In this document: positions 1-7,975 of the stretch, in pieces
Layout of the letters: the number at the start of each line of letters is the position of its first letter
How positions within the stretch are numbered: position 1 is the stretch's first letter
Source of the DNA: Actinomyces johnsonii
GTDB taxonomy: Bacteria > Actinomycetota > Actinomycetes > Actinomycetales > Actinomycetaceae
Direction: 5' to 3'
DNA length: 61,040 nt
Assembly (NCBI RefSeq): GCF_006546835.1
Contig: NZ_VICB01000011.1
Location: 1 to 61,040 of the forward strand
Made by a program: the position numbers and the translations under genes
Notes under the pieces: model-generated
Databases searched by the model: none
Seen by the model: only the letters and a program-made list of their open reading frames with translations
Told to the model about the DNA's origin: nothing

Positions 1-127
1 TCCACCACCAGACCCCACCCACGGTGCAACGCCGTGAAACTGGCTGCAACGTCAGATGCGGCGGGACCTGCACACCTGCCACGCGCGCTGAAAGCACTTG
101 GTCCCCCATTTGTCCGACATCGGGCTC

Positions 128-133
128 TACCCT
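128..133 (+). promoter_or_regulatory. -10 hexamer of a predicted leaderless promoter
   Basis: TACCCT lies exactly six bases before the ATG at 140. No Shine-Dalgarno sequence is visible before that ATG. The spacing would put the transcription start on or next to the start codon. The first 127 bases of the window hold no gene that I can support. Confidence 0.5.
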
Positions 134-139
134 TGACCC

Positions 140-613
140 ATGAGCCGCCGCCCCCACCGTCCCCACGAATCCCGAACCCTCTCCCGCACCCGTACTCAGG
201 CCCGTCCTCACCCCCACGCCTCCGAGGCTGCGCCGCACGCGGCCGCCGACCTCTACTCGCTCCTGTGCGACGCCATGGTCGCCGGCGACACCAAGGCGAT
301 CGATGCCCTGCTCACCGACGACTGCGTCCTGACCCACATGACCGGCTATCCCCAGCCCAAGATCGAATGGCTCGGGGACATCGCCACCGGCTCCATGCGC
401 TACCACGCCCACGAGGTGGTGTCCGTTCAAACAGACACGATCGCCGGCTTCCCGGTGGTGCGCGGCCGCACCCGCACCACGGCCACCCTGTGGGGCGGGC
501 GCGGCACCTGGAATCTCCAGATCGTCGGATACGTCGTGCCCGACGCCGATCCCGACACCGAACACAACTCCACCGGCTTCCGCTTCAGCCGCCTGGACGC
601 CTCCACGTGGTGA
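140..613 (+). CDS. NTF2-like (SnoaL/DUF4440-type) nuclear transport factor 2 family protein
   Basis: This 157-residue protein has an Arg/His/Pro-rich N-terminal stretch of about 35 residues, then a single NTF2-like alpha+beta domain. The family pattern is visible as LYSLLCDAMVAGDTKAIDALL, followed by LTHMTGYPQPKIEWL and a C-terminal strand ending in TGFRFSRLD. NTF2-like proteins form a small cone-shaped ligand pocket; many bacterial members have no known substrate, and none can be assigned here. The ATG at 140 is supported by TACCCT six bases upstream. An internal ATG at 274 would remove the first helix and is less likely. The gene stands alone and converges on hrpB. Confidence 0.75.
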   Translation: MSRRPHRPHESRTLSRTRTQARPHPHASEAAPHAAADLYSLLCDAMVAGDTKAIDALLTDDCVLTHMTGYPQPKIEWLGDIATGSMRYHAHEVVSVQTDTIAGFPVVRGRTRTTATLWGGRGTWNLQIVGYVVPDADPDTEHNSTGFRFSRLDASTW

Positions 614-755
614 GTCGTCGCTAAGCCGGTTGTCCTGAGAACGTCTGAGCCGGCCGGAGTCCCGGGGCCTCCTTAGGCCTCTCGGCAGTGCCGGCCTGCT
701 GCGGTACCCGTCGCCCGCTGCCCCCGTGGGGCCCTCAGATTATCTTCGCCCCCGC

Positions 756-3692
756 CTACCGACGCCGTCCGGTCCCCCTCGTGGCGGGCGCGTTCCGCGG
801 GTCCTCGGGCCAAGCGTGCTTGGGGTAGCGTCCGCGCATCTCGGAGCGCACCTGCGGGTAGCCCTGCTCCCAGAAGGAGGCCAGGTCGTCGGTGACCGCC
901 ACCGGCCGGCGTGCCGGCGAGAGCAGGTGCAGCAGCACGGCCACCCGTCCCTCCACGATCCGCGGCGTGGCCGCCCAACCGAAGCACTCCTGGACCCGCA
1001 CCGCCAGCACCGGCCGACCCGCCTGCCCGGTGCCGGCGGAGTCCATGGCGCCTGTGGCGGCCGAGGGCCCAGCGGAGCCGGCGGCGGAGGAGCCGTAGTC
1101 CACCCGCACCTGCGAACCGGAGGGGACCTCAATGCGCTCGGGCGCCAGTTCCTCCAGGCGCGCCGCCTGCGGCCAGGGCAGAAGCGCCCGCAGCGCCTGG
1201 GCCACATCCAGCCGCTCCAGGCTGAAGCGCCGGCTCCCCGCGCTCGACGCCGCAGCCCCGGACGACCCGCGTGAGCCGGCCTGCCCGACCAGGCTCATGA
1301 CCGCCGGTGCCAACCACTCCTCGGCCCGCTTTGCCAGAGCCGCATCGCTCATATCCGGCCAGGGCTCGCCCAGGTGCTCGTGCAGCAGGGCCAGTCGGGC
1401 GCGCAGGCTCCGGGCCTCCTCATCCCACGGCAGCGCGGCCAGACCCGCGCCGGCGCCTTCAGTTCGCACCCGCTCGACGACTGCGTCCGCCACCTCCTGC
1501 GGTCCCGGAGGCGACCCCGGCGTGGCGGTGAGCGTGATGGCTCCCAGGCGGCGCACGCGCTCGGTGCGCAGCCGCCCGCCGTCCCAGACGGTGCGCTCCT
1601 CCTCGGCCAGCCAGGCCCCGGCCAGCTCCAGCGCCGCCTGCTCATCGAGGGGCGCCGCAGCCCGGACAAGCGCGTCCCCGCGCCCAGTGGTCAGATCGAC
1701 GCCCGCCACCGCCAACCATTCGGACTCCGCCAGTGCCGAGCCCGCGGCCAGGCGCAGCCCGGTCCCGGCGACGCTCGCGTAATGCGCCTCCTTGCCCGCC
1801 CGGGGCTCTGGCCCACGCCGCCGGGCGATCCACTGGGGCTGAGCCGTCCCGGCCACCAGCGCCACCGCCGACTCCAGGTCGTGCGTCCCGGCGGTCCCAC
1901 CGGCCACGGTCGCAGGAGCATCGCCGCCCACGCCGCCGGGTCGAGCCATGGCCTCCTGGCCGCGGCTCGTGGCCGATGCCCCCGATACTCCCATCGCGTC
2001 CGACGCCCCAGGAGCGGCGCTTGCGGCGTTGAGATCCTCGAGGTCCTCAGAGTGCTCGGAGACGGCGCGCCGGCAGGCCTGCTCCAGGCGGCGCGCCTCC
2101 GCCTTCCAGATCCCCGACCCGGCCCCGCCGCCGCGCACCTGCCGGGCCAGGGCCGTCAGGTCCCCGCCGGGCGCGCGCAGGTCGGCGGTCAGCAGCGCCG
2201 TCGCCCTGGCCGCCCGCCGCGCCCCCAAAAGCGGCGCCGTTGCCAGCAGGGCCCGGGCCTCGCGCACGCCCGCCGGCAGCCCGGCCACCGCCCGACCCAG
2301 GGGCGTCACGCCATCGGCGCCGGCCAGCCCCAGACGTTCCAGCGCTTCCCGGGCGGCCCCCATCGCCGCGACCGGCGGCTCATCCACCCAGGCCAGCCCC
2401 GCGCCGTCGGGCACACCCCACACGGCCAGCTCCAGGGCCGCACCGGTGAGGTCGGCCGAGAGGATCTCCGGGGTCGGAGCCAGCGGCGAACGCGCCCAGT
2501 CCGTCGGCGAGCAGCAGCGGTAGACGACACCGGGCCCCTCGCGACCCGCCCGCCCGGCCCGCTGCACCCCTGCCGCCCGCGAGACCCCCACCGTCACCAG
2601 ACCGCTCATGGACCGGGCCACGTCCAGGCGCGGCTCGCGCGCCAGCGTGGAGTCCACCACTACCCGCACCCCGGGCACCGTCAGCGAGGACTCGGCCACA
2701 TTCGTGGACACCACGACGCGCCGCCGCCCCGCCGGGCTCGGGGCCAGGACCGCGTCCTGCGCGCTCGCGGACAGGCGCCCGTGCAGCGCAAGGACGTCCA
2801 CTCCCTCAGGAGCGGTGCCGCGCAGGCGGGCCACGACGTCGTCGACCTCGCGAGCTCCGGGCAGGAAGGTCAGGACGTCGCCGGTCTGCTCGGCCAGCGC
2901 CCGCTCCACGGTGGCGGCGACGTGGGCGAGGAACTCGCGCGGCACCCCGCGCGGCCCCAGGCGTCCGGTCCGCCCCGGCGGCGCCCACACCTCCTCGATC
3001 GGGTGGAGCCGTCCGGGCACCTCCACCAGCGGGGCCGGGCGGGTGCCGTCGCTCAGGATGCGGCGCAGGCGGTCGGCGTCGAGCGTGGCGGACATGGCCA
3101 CGAGCGTCAGGTCCTCGCGCAGGGCGGCGCGCGCGTCCGTCAGGAGGGCCAGGAGCAGGTCGCCCTCAAGGGAGCGCTCGTGGACCTCGTCGAGGATGAC
3201 GGCGTCGACGCCGGCCAGTTCCGGGTCTCGCTGGAGACGGCGCAGGAGGAGCCCGGCGGTGACGACCTCGATCCGGGTGGCCGGGCCGGTGCGCCGCTCC
3301 CCGCGCACCGCGTAGCCGACGGTGCCGCCGACCTCCTCGCCCAGCAGGTCCGCCAGGCGGCGGGCGGCCGTGCGGGCGGCGATGCGCCGCGGCTGGGTGA
3401 CGACGACGCGGCCGGGCTCTCCGCCCGGTCCGCGGCCTGCTCCCGTGCCTGACGTCGTACCGGCCCGGACGAGGACGTCGGCCAGGAGCGGTGGGACGAG
3501 CGTCGTCTTCCCAGTGCCGGGCGGTGCGGTGAGCACCAGGCAGGCGCCGAGGCCGTCGGAATCGGAGGAGAGGCGCTCGCGCAGCTCGGGCAGCGCCTCG
3601 ACCACCGGCAGGTGAGGGGGAGAAGCGAGCAGGGCCCTGATGGGGTCGGTCTGCGGAGGCTGCGTGCGGCCCTGCGGCCCGGTGCGAGTCAT
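756..3692 (-). CDS. hrpB: ATP-dependent helicase HrpB
   Basis: This 978-residue DEAH/DExH-box helicase of the HrpB family is somewhat longer than the roughly 820 residues of the E. coli protein. In order it shows a Walker A motif (APPGTGKTTLVPP, near residue 57), TQPRRIAA (motif Ia), DEVHERS (the DEAH-like motif II), SATLD (motif III), a helicase C domain with STNVAESSLTVPGV and QRAGRAGREGPG (motif VI), and the HrpB C-terminal domain. Ala/Gly/Ser-rich insertions, for example around residues 555-610 and 850-900, account for the extra length. The family is nucleic-acid-dependent and cytoplasmic, and its physiological role is poorly defined. The ATG has CACAAT six bases upstream. The gene converges on the NTF2-like gene. 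Confidence 0.9.
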   Translation of the reverse strand: MTRTGPQGRTQPPQTDPIRALLASPPHLPVVEALPELRERLSSDSDGLGACLVLTAPPGTGKTTLVPPLLADVLVRAGTTSGTGAGRGPGGEPGRVVVTQPRRIAARTAARRLADLLGEEVGGTVGYAVRGERRTGPATRIEVVTAGLLLRRLQRDPELAGVDAVILDEVHERSLEGDLLLALLTDARAALREDLTLVAMSATLDADRLRRILSDGTRPAPLVEVPGRLHPIEEVWAPPGRTGRLGPRGVPREFLAHVAATVERALAEQTGDVLTFLPGAREVDDVVARLRGTAPEGVDVLALHGRLSASAQDAVLAPSPAGRRRVVVSTNVAESSLTVPGVRVVVDSTLAREPRLDVARSMSGLVTVGVSRAAGVQRAGRAGREGPGVVYRCCSPTDWARSPLAPTPEILSADLTGAALELAVWGVPDGAGLAWVDEPPVAAMGAAREALERLGLAGADGVTPLGRAVAGLPAGVREARALLATAPLLGARRAARATALLTADLRAPGGDLTALARQVRGGGAGSGIWKAEARRLEQACRRAVSEHSEDLEDLNAASAAPGASDAMGVSGASATSRGQEAMARPGGVGGDAPATVAGGTAGTHDLESAVALVAGTAQPQWIARRRGPEPRAGKEAHYASVAGTGLRLAAGSALAESEWLAVAGVDLTTGRGDALVRAAAPLDEQAALELAGAWLAEEERTVWDGGRLRTERVRRLGAITLTATPGSPPGPQEVADAVVERVRTEGAGAGLAALPWDEEARSLRARLALLHEHLGEPWPDMSDAALAKRAEEWLAPAVMSLVGQAGSRGSSGAAASSAGSRRFSLERLDVAQALRALLPWPQAARLEELAPERIEVPSGSQVRVDYGSSAAGSAGPSAATGAMDSAGTGQAGRPVLAVRVQECFGWAATPRIVEGRVAVLLHLLSPARRPVAVTDDLASFWEQGYPQVRSEMRGRYPKHAWPEDPRNAPATRGTGRRR

Positions 3693-3698
3693 GCCCTG

Positions 3699-3704
3699 AT
3701 TGTG
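3699..3704 (-). promoter_or_regulatory. possible -10 hexamer (CACAAT) of leaderless hrpB mRNA
   Basis: On the minus strand CACAAT ends six bases before the hrpB ATG at 3692. It deviates from TANNNT only at the first base, and the membrane-protein gene starting at 11534 has the same hexamer at the same spacing. Confidence 0.35.
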
Positions 3705-3732
3705 CCCGGTAGGGGAGTGGGCACGGCGGCGG

Positions 3733-4101
3733 TTACTGCACGCCCAGGAGGATGCCCTGGGACTGCAGGGCCTGGGTGAGCTTCTCGACGTACTCGGCGT
3801 GTGTCTTCATAGACTTGTGCACGCCGATCGCCCCACCGATGAGCGCCTTGCCCGTTGATGGACGGTAGACCGCTATCGTCTCCCCCTGCGGGCCGGTTGT
3901 GAGGTCGACGTCTTGGGAGAGGTAGAAGCTGCCGAGCGCCAGCGCTCCGAGAGCGATGGTCAGCCCCTTATTGCCTCGATTGAGGTGAATGCCGCCGGTG
4001 GTGCTGGGGGTACAGGTCCAGCCCTCGCGGGTGAAGAAGTCCGTGATAATCGATTGAACCCGATTGATTGGTGCATTAATGATGAAAGTTCGCTCAGCCA
4101 T
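3733..4101 (-). CDS. conserved hypothetical protein
   Basis: This 122-residue protein starts MAERTFIINAPINRVQSIITDFF. A hydrophobic stretch near residues 49-62 (LTIALGALALGSFYLS) could be a short membrane segment or a buried strand. The C-terminal third (KTHAEYVEKLTQALQSQGI) is a predicted amphipathic helix. I do not recognise the family and assign no function. The start is supported by TAACAT exactly six bases upstream of the ATG (4108-4113). It is transcribed towards hrpB, and a divergent promoter region separates it from the membrane-protein gene at 4240. Confidence 0.6.
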   Translation of the reverse strand: MAERTFIINAPINRVQSIITDFFTREGWTCTPSTTGGIHLNRGNKGLTIALGALALGSFYLSQDVDLTTGPQGETIAVYRPSTGKALIGGAIGVHKSMKTHAEYVEKLTQALQSQGILLGVQ

Positions 4102-4107
4102 GCCTGG

Positions 4108-4113
4108 ATGTTA
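4108..4113 (-). promoter_or_regulatory. -10 hexamer of a predicted leaderless promoter
   Basis: TAACAT on the minus strand ends six bases before the ATG at 4101. No ribosome binding site is seen in the gap. Confidence 0.5.
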
Positions 4114-4169
4114 GGTGAGAGTCTTTTGTTCTTGCATATTGTGTGCAATAAGTTGTCGTGTGAAGGTGG

Positions 4170-4216
4170 CTTGACATGACGGATTCTGTCAAGCAGACTA
4201 GACATGTCAAGCAAAC
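4170..4216. promoter_or_regulatory. TGTCAAG repeat cluster in a divergent promoter
   Basis: CTTGACA at 4170-4176 and TGTCAAG at 4187-4193 form a 7-bp inverted repeat with a 10-base spacer. TGTCAAGCAGAC (4187-4198) recurs as TGTCAAGCAAAC (4205-4216), a direct repeat with an 18-bp period. The palindrome GACATGTC lies between them. The cluster sits between the divergent genes at 4101 and 4240 and looks like a regulator binding site; TTGACA at 4171-4176 could also serve as a -35 box. Confidence 0.45.
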
Positions 4217-4239
4217 ATGACACCCTCTCTCGGGGGTGA

Positions 4240-4659
4240 GTGGCTATTCAAGGGATGATCGCCATGCTCTCCGCCGTCTTCGCTCCTACTGTCCTGACCG
4301 CCACGTCGTCGACCTCCTCCGGTGTCACCTTCATTGCCGGGGTGGTCGGTGGTCTCGTCGCCGGGATCGTCCTCTATCTGCTCGTCCACCGGTACTCGGC
4401 TCGCCATCTGCCCGAGGTTCGCGCCGAGGAGACGCCCGAGCTCGTCAAGAAGCTCGGCGGGCAGATAGCCGCTTTCATCTGCAGCGCCCCCACCGGAATC
4501 ATGGTGGGCTTCGTGAATCCGGCGGCCACTCATCTCTCCGCCGGACCACTTCTGCTGGTTGTCCGCCTCATGGGTGCCGCCATGATCGGCGTCTCCATCG
4601 TCGGTGTCGCGTGGCTGTCCCCACGACTGCGTGCCGCCCGGAACGCGGCTGCGGTATGA
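4240..4659 (+). CDS. small membrane protein of unknown function
   Basis: This protein of about 139 residues has three hydrophobic segments: near residues 30-50 (FIAGVVGGLVAGIVLYLLV), 75-90 (IAAFICSAPTGIMVGFV) and 100-125 (PLLLVVRLMGAAMIGVSIVGVAWL). A charged loop separates the first two. I do not recognise the family. GTG at 4240 is preceded by a GGGGGTGA stretch that could act as a weak ribosome binding site; ATG at 4255 is an alternative. It lies 63 bases before a small Xre regulator and a second membrane protein, so the three may form one unit. Confidence 0.5.
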   Translation: MAIQGMIAMLSAVFAPTVLTATSSTSSGVTFIAGVVGGLVAGIVLYLLVHRYSARHLPEVRAEETPELVKKLGGQIAAFICSAPTGIMVGFVNPAATHLSAGPLLLVVRLMGAAMIGVSIVGVAWLSPRLRAARNAAAV

Positions 4660-4722
4660 GCCGGGGAAGGGCGGTTGCCCATGCATCTCGGTTGTCTTAC
4701 CGTGCTCTGGGCGGTGAGTGCC

Positions 4723-4911
4723 ATGGATAACGACGTGCGCAGCCTGCGCGAGGCGCGCGGCCTCACCCAGGCCCAGCTCGGAGCCGCCCTGGGCGTCTCC
4801 AGGCAGAGCGTCAACTCCATCGAGAAGGGCAAGTACGACCCCTCCCTTCCCCTCGCCCTCGCCATCGCCCGCTACTTCGAGACCACTGTCGAAAAGATCT
4901 TCCATGTCTGA
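4723..4911 (+). CDS. small Xre-family helix-turn-helix regulator
   Basis: This 62-residue protein is one complete Cro/C1-type domain: VRSLREARGLTQAQLGAALG, then VSRQSVNSIEKGKYDPSLPLALAIARYF and VEKIFHV. These compact regulators usually sit next to a small membrane protein gene, as here. The start at 4723 gives the normal N terminus; an upstream GTG/ATG at 4675 would add 16 residues unrelated to the family. Its last bases overlap the start of the next gene (ATG at 4904, stop at 4909-4911), which indicates translational coupling. Confidence 0.85.
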   Translation: MDNDVRSLREARGLTQAQLGAALGVSRQSVNSIEKGKYDPSLPLALAIARYFETTVEKIFHV

Positions 4912-5407
4912 GTCAGATCCCACGCTCACCCCTACCTCCGCTCCAGCCGCCGGTTCGTCCTCCTCCGGCTCGACGCCGAAGGCGCGGAAGGGCCTGAAGG
5001 CCACCAAGCTGTGGCCGCCCGTCGTCGGGCGCATGGCATACGTTGTCGTCGTCGTGATCCTTCTGTGGGTGGCAGCGTTGACAATCCCGATGCCCAGCGG
5101 CTTTCTCTACGGTGGTGCCAGTGGGGCGTCAGCCATGATGCTCGTGTACGTCGCCTTGTTCATTGCGAAGAGGCGTGGATACGACACCTTCGTCGTCCGG
5201 GAGCTCGAGAAGCGGGACGACGAACGGGACAGGGCCGCCTCGCAGCGGGCCTGGGCCCTTACCGGCGTCGTCGGGTTCTTCGGCGGCATTGTCGCTACCG
5301 CCGTGGGTGCCTTCGGGGGGCCGATGATGCCGGCCCTTGCCGTCGTGCTGTGGCTCCAGCTGATCAGTCTCATCGGAGGGAACATCTACTTCAACCGCAC
5401 GATGTAG
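4904..5407 (+). CDS. membrane protein coupled to the Xre regulator
   Basis: The protein has about 167 residues. A Ser/Thr/Pro-rich cytoplasmic N terminus precedes four predicted membrane segments arranged in two pairs (VVVVVILLWVAALTI with GASAMMLVYVALFIA, then VGFFGGIVATAVGAF with MPALAVVLWLQLISLIGG). A charged loop separates the pairs (LEKRDDERDRAASQRAW). The start was set at ATG 4904, which overlaps the regulator stop codon by eight bases; the longer reading from 4718 only translates the regulator gene in the wrong frame. Small Xre-membrane protein pairs like this are common in Gram-positive bacteria, but their role is not established. Confidence 0.75.
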   Translation: MSESDPTLTPTSAPAAGSSSSGSTPKARKGLKATKLWPPVVGRMAYVVVVVILLWVAALTIPMPSGFLYGGASGASAMMLVYVALFIAKRRGYDTFVVRELEKRDDERDRAASQRAWALTGVVGFFGGIVATAVGAFGGPMMPALAVVLWLQLISLIGGNIYFNRTM

Positions 5408-5609
5408 ATGTCGCGGCAGCTCTCCGCGGCAGGCGACGGGCGACAGTTGACCGCGACTGCCCGGAGTCGGCTGGAGCCGTTGGGGCTGGCTGGGACCGGC
5501 GGCGCGCCCCGACATCTTCGCGTAAACTTCGCCCCACCCTGACCGGTGCCCCCGTGCCGGTCATCGTCCCCGCCCTTCCGCCCGCCCCGGGCCCACCCGA
5601 GGAGAACCC

Positions 5610-6437
5610 ATGGCCCAGCAGCCCGCCCCACCAGGAACCTGGGACGAGGACCCCGACGGCGCCTCCATCCTCCTGGCCACGGGCCGCGCCCGCCACGACC
5701 TCCTCGTCATCGCCGAACCAGCTTTCCTGCGCGACCTCGACCAGGTCTGGGGGCGCCCCGCCGCCCGCGTGCGCCTGTCCTTCCTGCCCGGAGTCCACGC
5801 TCCGAGCGCCCCCGGCCAGGAGGACGCCCTGATGTCCTACGAGCGCGGCGGTCTCGGCGTCCTCGTCGCCCGCGGCCGCACCAGCCTGTTCGAGGGCGAG
5901 TCCGCCCGCAGCACGACGGCGCTGGCCCGGATCGCCAGCGGCGCCCGCCTGCGCGCCGCCCTGCTCATCACGCGCGCCACAGCGTTGGGCGAGTCCGGGG
6001 ACGCATCCGGCGATACGGCTCCCGGCCAGGTGCGCGTTGTGACCGATCACCTCAACTTCTCAGGTGGTCCCCTCTTCCCGGCCAGCGGCATGGTCTCGGC
6101 GGGGTGGGACGCGAACCTCGCCGAGCGGCTGGGGAGCCTGCGCGGGGTGAACGGAAGCGCCGTCGTCGCCCTCATCCCCGGCCCGCTGCGCCCGAGCCCC
6201 GCCGAGTCCCGTGCCCTGGCCTCCATGGGGGCCGACGCCGCCGTTACGGACTCCGTCGCCGAGGCCATGGCCCTGGCCTCCCGGGGCGTGTCCGTCGCGG
6301 CTCTGACCTACCTCGACGCCCCCGCCGCAGGCGCGAACCTCGGGCAGGCGCAGCTCTCTTTGCGCCAGGCCTCCGGCATCGCCTTGGCCGCCGTCGAGGA
6401 TGTTCTCAGAAGTCTGCGGGCGGGCGCCCGAACGTGA
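5610..6437 (+). CDS. purine-nucleoside-phosphorylase-like protein
   Basis: This 275-residue protein matches the trimeric purine nucleoside phosphorylase pattern. VRVVTDHLNFSGGPLFPAS near residues 142-160 corresponds to the family DHLNLTG segment. The C-terminal part (ASMGADAAVTDSVAEAMALASRGVSVAALTYL) corresponds to the Glu-containing helix and the strand before the purine-binding Asn. The usual GMSTVPE is replaced by VTDSVAE, and the strand ends in YLDAPA where SLITN would be expected, so purine specificity may differ or activity may be reduced. CGAGGAGAA just upstream is a good ribosome binding site for the ATG. Confidence 0.65.
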   Translation: MAQQPAPPGTWDEDPDGASILLATGRARHDLLVIAEPAFLRDLDQVWGRPAARVRLSFLPGVHAPSAPGQEDALMSYERGGLGVLVARGRTSLFEGESARSTTALARIASGARLRAALLITRATALGESGDASGDTAPGQVRVVTDHLNFSGGPLFPASGMVSAGWDANLAERLGSLRGVNGSAVVALIPGPLRPSPAESRALASMGADAAVTDSVAEAMALASRGVSVAALTYLDAPAAGANLGQAQLSLRQASGIALAAVEDVLRSLRAGART

Positions 6438-6487
6438 TTCTGGGAACGGCGTGAGATAAGGATGCTGCCGTCCCCGTCGACCCCCGT

Positions 6488-6493
6488 TAAAGT
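6488..6493 (+). promoter_or_regulatory. -10 hexamer of a predicted leaderless promoter
   Basis: TAAAGT lies six bases before the GTG at 6500. The paralogous gene starting at 13852 has TACAGT in the same position. Confidence 0.55.
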
Positions 6494-6499
6494 CATCCT

Positions 6500-7243
6500 G
6501 TGAAACCCTTCCTCTTCCTGGCCACCCGCAGCGACGACGAGCCGGCCGACGCCGAGTACGAGGCCTTCCTCAAGCGCACCGGCCTGGATGAGTCCACGCT
6601 CGTTCGCCTGCGCCTGGAGTCCCGGCCCCTGCCCCAGATCAACCTGGACGACTGGTCCGGGATCCTCGTGGGCGGCTCTCCCTTCAACGCCTCCACCCCG
6701 CCGGAGAAGAAAACCGCCACCCAGAAGCGGGTCGAGACCGAGCTCTCCGGCCTGCTCGACCGCGTCGTCGAGGCCGACTTCCCCTTCTTCGGCGCCTGCT
6801 ACGGCGTCGGCACGCTCGCCTGCCATCAGGGCGCCGTCGTCGACACGACTTACGGCGAGGCCGTCACCGCCCCCGACGTCACCCTCACCGAGGCCGGCCT
6901 GGCCGATCCGATCTGCGCGGGCGTTCCCAAAGTCTTCCAGGCCTTCGTCGCCCACAAGGAGGCCGTCACCGAGTTGCCGCCCCACGCCGTCGTCCTGGGG
7001 TCCGGCCAGGCCTGCCCCGTGCAGATGTTCCGCATCAAGAACAACCTCTACGCCACTCAGTTCCACCCCGAGCTCGACGGCGACTACCTCGCCCACCGTC
7101 TCGGCTTCTACTCCGGCCACGGCTACTTCGCCGACGATGAGCTTGCCGAGCTCCAGGCGCGCGTGCGTCTCGACGACGTCTCCGACTCTTGGAAGCTCCT
7201 GGCCAACTTCGTGTCTGTCCACGCCCGCGACTGCTCTAGGTAG
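6500..7243 (+). CDS. class I glutamine amidotransferase (GMP synthase-like)
   Basis: This 247-residue protein is a single GATase-1 domain of the kind annotated as GMP-synthase-like glutamine amidotransferase. The catalytic triad is present: Cys100 in FFGACYGVGT, His189 in ATQFHPEL and Glu191. This fold takes ammonia from glutamine or hydrolyses a related gamma-glutamyl amide; no synthetase partner lies beside it, so the acceptor is unknown. A paralogue at 13115-13852 is collinear over its whole length but lacks the Cys and His. The GTG start is supported by the -10 hexamer six bases upstream and by the shared KPF N terminus of the paralogue. Confidence 0.85.
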   Translation: MKPFLFLATRSDDEPADAEYEAFLKRTGLDESTLVRLRLESRPLPQINLDDWSGILVGGSPFNASTPPEKKTATQKRVETELSGLLDRVVEADFPFFGACYGVGTLACHQGAVVDTTYGEAVTAPDVTLTEAGLADPICAGVPKVFQAFVAHKEAVTELPPHAVVLGSGQACPVQMFRIKNNLYATQFHPELDGDYLAHRLGFYSGHGYFADDELAELQARVRLDDVSDSWKLLANFVSVHARDCSR

Positions 7244-7294
7244 CCGAATCGTCCCGAACTCTTGTCGCACACATACATGTGAGGCGCGAAGGAA

Positions 7295-7313
7295 CTTGTA
7301 GAAATACTACAAG
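7295..7313. promoter_or_regulatory. perfect palindrome in an AT-richer intergenic region
   Basis: CTTGTAG and CTACAAG form perfect 7-bp arms around the spacer AAATA. TATAAT follows at 7341-7346. The region 7244-7519 between two genes has no coding signal and is visibly richer in A+T than its surroundings. The palindrome has the size and symmetry of a dimeric repressor site, but the regulator is unknown. Confidence 0.5.
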
Positions 7314-7519
7314 CTGAAGTGTCGACAGGATTGTGCTGACTATAATTTACTGGTGTACCTATTTGTCGCTCGAGTACGGTGATCGTGTCATCAGGGAGTC
7401 GGAGGCGAATGGGGATGAGTGGCTTGGTGTCGCCTTAGTGGCTGCCGGGGTGGCTCTCCACGTTGATCGGGGCTTCCCTCCCCTCGTGCCGGAGATCGAA
7501 TGAAATCGGGTGTTCTGCA

Positions 7520-7912
7520 GTGACGGACAATGAGGCAGGTGCGGTAAAGCCGTCGCTCAGCGCTAAAAGAACGCTTGGGCAGGCTGTAGCCGGTGGCGGT
7601 GCGTTGGCGGCTGCCGTGGCGATGGGCGAGGGGGTGGACGGGTATCTATGGTCGTTCGTGATTATTCACGCTGCACTCATTGTTGGGGCAGTTTGGCTCC
7701 TCGTATGCGCCTGGAAGGAAATCGCTCGTGCTGAGTCTCTTCGCTTCGGTGTGGCTACCTACATCCTGGCCGATGCTGTCGTCGTCGTTGGACTGTATGG
7801 AGTAGCGCTCAGTGGAAGCCGTGTGGCGGTGGTCCTTATCATTGCGATCTACTGCCTCTGGCTCGGTGTGCGAGTCGGGAAGCATGTTCGCCGATACGGT
7901 TGGCGCCGATGA
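7520..7912 (+). CDS. small hypothetical membrane protein
   Basis: This protein of about 130 residues has three to four predicted membrane segments (AVAGGGALAAAVAMGEG; FVIIHAALIVGAVWLLVCAW; VATYILADAVVVVGLYGVAL; VAVVLIIAIYCLWLGV) and a basic C terminus (GKHVRRYGWRR), which suggests an inside-positive tail. GTG 7520 was chosen because the only earlier option is a TTG at 7463. I see no family match. Codon use is less strongly G/C-ending than in neighbouring genes, which fits recent acquisition or weak selection. Confidence 0.5.
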   Translation: MTDNEAGAVKPSLSAKRTLGQAVAGGGALAAAVAMGEGVDGYLWSFVIIHAALIVGAVWLLVCAWKEIARAESLRFGVATYILADAVVVVGLYGVALSGSRVAVVLIIAIYCLWLGVRVGKHVRRYGWRR

Positions 7913-7975
7913 GCGTGGTAGCCTCTCGTGAGTCGAAAGGTCAAAGTACTTCGACGCTTCGACGAAAGGTTGTCG

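Noticed and set aside
1374..3452. A 692-codon open frame on the plus strand inside hrpB.
   Set aside because: All helicase motifs are on the minus strand; the plus-strand reading is Arg/Gly/Ala-rich with no recognisable domain.
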